7,560 bases of DNA from Oscillospiraceae bacterium. GTDB taxonomy: Bacteria > Bacillota_A > Clostridia > Oscillospirales > Oscillospiraceae. The stretch lies in assembly GCA_017550765.1 (NCBI GenBank), contig JAFZOC010000286.1, positions 1 through 7,560 on the forward strand, in the 5' to 3' direction. Below the pieces are notes generated by a model. That model made no database searches. It was not told where the DNA came from and was given only the letters and a program-made list of their open reading frames with translations. Of the stretch, positions 6,276-7,560 are shown piece after piece (within the stretch, counting starts at the first letter, position 1; each line of letters starts with the position of its first letter). The position numbers and the translations under genes were made by a program.

Positions 6276-6892
6276 ACGAGAAAAAGCCTGTAGGCAAGAT
6301 CCTGGCGGCCAGCCCCGTCCTGGTCCTGTTCCTGGGCGCCTGCCCTGCCCTGGGCGCCACCGCCGACGTCCGCTCCGCCCTGTACATGGGCGCGGCGGTC
6401 CTGGCGGTGCTGCTGGGGAGCTGGCTGCTCTATACCATCCTGAGCCCCCTGATCGCGGAGGAGGCGAGGATCGCCGCCATCGTGCTGATCGCCGCCGGCC
6501 TTGCCGCCGCGGTGCAGCTGCTGATGCGCGTCTTCCTGCCCGCCGCCCTGGAGATGCTGGGGCTGTACCTGGCCGTCGTGGCGGTGGACCTGCTGGTCTT
6601 CGCCCAGACGGAGAAGAGATCCATCGGCGGCACCCTGCTGACGGGCCTGTGCTTCGCGCTGCTGCTGTTCGTGACGGCGGCCCTGCGGGAGCTCTTCGGC
6701 GCCGCCAGCTTCGCCGGGAAAGAGCTGGCCTTCCTGGCCCCCTATAAGATCGGCCTGCTGCTGCAGGCTCCCGGCGGCTTCATCGTGCTGAGCCTGGTGG
6801 CCGCGCTGGTCAGCAAGATCTTCCCGGCCCGGACGGCCGACACCGGATGGGTCTCCGCCCTGCGGGAAGAGAAGAAGGAGGGAGAGGCATGA
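6272..6892 (+). CDS. rnfE: RnfE-like membrane subunit, one cluster cysteine missing
   Basis: RnfE (NqrD family) pairs with RnfA in inverted orientation; in canonical complexes two Cys from each hold a [2Fe-2S] centre in the membrane. This 206-residue protein has six hydrophobic segments and recognisable family sequence: SPVLVLFLGACPALGAT (14-30) with the first ligand Cys24, LGLYL (96-100) and LRELFG (138-143). The second ligand, normally in a V-N-C motif after the LGIY block, is replaced: the segment reads VAVDLLVFAQTE (103-114), so the Cys position is Leu107 (codon 6590-6592). Cys127 is the only other Cys and lies elsewhere. ATG 6272 overlaps the rnfG stop as ATGA, with GGAGG at 6258-6262. 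Order and topology make RnfE clear; loss of one ligand means the usual cluster cannot form in the standard way. Confidence 0.85.
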   Translation: MNEKKPVGKILAASPVLVLFLGACPALGATADVRSALYMGAAVLAVLLGSWLLYTILSPLIAEEARIAAIVLIAAGLAAAVQLLMRVFLPAALEMLGLYLAVVAVDLLVFAQTEKRSIGGTLLTGLCFALLLFVTAALRELFGAASFAGKELAFLAPYKIGLLLQAPGGFIVLSLVAALVSKIFPARTADTGWVSALREEKKEGEA

Positions 6893-7446
6893 GCGCGAAA
6901 GAGATCGTCCTTCTGATCCTTGGCGGCGTCCTGGCCAACAACTTCGTGTTCGAGAAGTTCCTGGGCGTGACGCCTCTGCTGGGCGCGGCCAAAAAGGGCG
7001 GGAAGCTCCTGGCCCTGGGCCTGAGCGTCCTGGCCGTGATGCTGATCGTGGCGCCCCTCGCCTGGGTGCTGCAGACGGCCCTCCTGGCCCCCAAGGGGCT
7101 GGGCTACCTGCAGATCCCGGTCTTCGCGGCGCTGGTCCTGCTGGTGACCTGGCTCCTGGGCCTCGTGGCCGACAAGGCCTTCAAAAAGCCGCTGGGCGTG
7201 TATTTCCCGGTCATCGCCCTGAACAGCGCGGTGCTGGGCCTGGCGGTGGCGGCGGCGGAGACAGATCTGCTGACCGCGGTCCTGACGGCTCTGGGCGCCG
7301 GCCTGGGCTTCCTGGCGGCGCTGCCCGTTTTCGCGGGCCTGCTGTCCAAGATCGACGAGCAGGCGGTCCCCAAGGCCTTCCGCGGCTTCCCCATCCAGAT
7401 CCTGGCGGCCGGGATCGTCTCCCTGGCCCTGCTGGCCTTCAAGTGA
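6889..7446 (+). CDS. rnfA: RnfA-like membrane subunit, both cluster cysteines missing
   Basis: RnfA (NqrE family) is the partner of RnfE in the membrane core. The 185-residue protein shows family hallmarks: LANNFVFEKFLG (15-26), an LGVYFPVI block (102-109), LNSAVLGLA (111-119), GAGLGFLAAL (136-145) and the C-terminal VPKAFRGFPI (160-169). Six hydrophobic segments are visible. The canonical FLG-[IV]-C-P is FLGVTP, with Thr28 (ACG, 6970-6972) for Cys. The canonical N-C-A-V-L-G is NSAVLG, with Ser113 (AGC, 7225-7227) for Cys. The protein has no cysteine at all. The frame opens further upstream, but ATG 6889 with AAGGAGG at 6875-6881, overlapping the rnfE stop as ATGA, is the right start and gives normal length. 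It is the last gene of the operon; rnfB, which usually follows in Clostridia, is absent. Confidence 0.88.
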   Translation: MSAKEIVLLILGGVLANNFVFEKFLGVTPLLGAAKKGGKLLALGLSVLAVMLIVAPLAWVLQTALLAPKGLGYLQIPVFAALVLLVTWLLGLVADKAFKKPLGVYFPVIALNSAVLGLAVAAAETDLLTAVLTALGAGLGFLAALPVFAGLLSKIDEQAVPKAFRGFPIQILAAGIVSLALLAFK

Positions 7447-7472
7447 GCCGGCATCCGCGAAGGATCGTGGCC

Positions 7473-7513
7473 ACGCATATCGCATAACACATATCGCATA
7501 CGCATAACGCATA
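7473..7513 (+). repeat. Short CGCATA tandem-like repeat tract
   Basis: CGCATA occurs at 7474-7479, 7481-7486, 7495-7500, 7501-7506 and 7508-7513, with a degenerate copy (ACACATA) at about 7487-7493, giving an irregular 6-7-nt periodicity. It lies between the rnfA stop and the final hairpin and is far more AT-rich than its surroundings. A 10-bp palindrome CGTGGCCACG (7466-7475) abuts its start. It is too short and irregular for CRISPR. Confidence 0.6.
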
Positions 7514-7517
7514 AGAG

Positions 7518-7547
7518 GACGCCCCCGGTCATGCGACCGGGGGCGTC
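7518..7547 (+). terminator. Putative operon-end hairpin
   Basis: GACGCCCCCGGTC (7518-7530) and GACCGGGGGCGTC (7535-7547) form a perfect 13-bp stem with an ATGC tetraloop, 71 nt after the rnfA stop. Position and stability suggest a transcription terminator, possibly bidirectional. No U-tract follows on either strand, so it is not a textbook intrinsic terminator; it could instead act as a 3' RNA-stabilising hairpin or be part of a dispersed repeat. Confidence 0.6.
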
Positions 7548-7560
7548 AGACTGTAGACAA

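Noticed and set aside
7473..7513. CRISPR array
   Set aside because: Repeat units are 6-7 nt with no spacers.

Overview
The window is one GC-rich transcription unit that encodes a divergent, RnfB-less Rnf-type membrane redox complex together with flavin-related partners. All genes are on the + strand and nothing convincing lies on the - strand. The GC-rich composition, AGGAGG-type ribosome binding sites, a near-consensus SigA-type promoter, a lipoprotein-anchored ApbE and the rnfC-D-G-E-A gene order suggest a high-GC member of the Bacillota, class Clostridia. The genus cannot be read from the sequence.

Layout. Positions 1-271 hold no convincing gene; they are very GC-rich and full of short inverted repeats. 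A near-perfect promoter (TTGACG, 17 bp, TATAAT; 272-300) and a stem-loop in the 5' leader precede a lipoprotein with two tandem FMN_bind-like repeats (362-1492). An ApbE flavin transferase (1525-2607) follows, then rnfC (2684-4027, TTG start), rnfD (4031-4972), rnfG (4974-6275), rnfE (6272-6892) and rnfA (6889-7446). The genes from rnfC to rnfA are 1-3 nt apart or overlap by 4 nt. The unit ends with a short CGCATA repeat tract and a 13-bp GC-rich hairpin (7518-7547).

How the genes should work together. In a canonical Rnf complex electrons pass between ferredoxin and NAD through RnfB (Fe-S), a [2Fe-2S] centre held by four cysteines of RnfA and RnfE, covalent FMNs on RnfG and RnfD, and RnfC (flavin, Fe-S, NADH site). 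ApbE attaches the covalent FMNs outside the membrane. Here RnfC keeps both 4Fe-4S motifs and RnfD keeps its FMN-acceptor threonine, but three of the four RnfA/RnfE cysteine ligands are replaced and rnfB is missing from the operon. RnfG is about twice the usual length with two FMN_bind-type domains. The extra lipoprotein also has two FMN_bind-like repeats. All four domains carry an altered [ST]GAT motif.

The most interesting reading, which is inference, is an Rnf derivative that no longer uses the ferredoxin/RnfB/[2Fe-2S] half of the pathway. It may instead link RnfC (NADH side) to an extracytoplasmic flavoprotein relay ending in a lipoprotein on a flexible tether. A canonical Rnf or a separate rnfB elsewhere in the genome cannot be excluded from this window.
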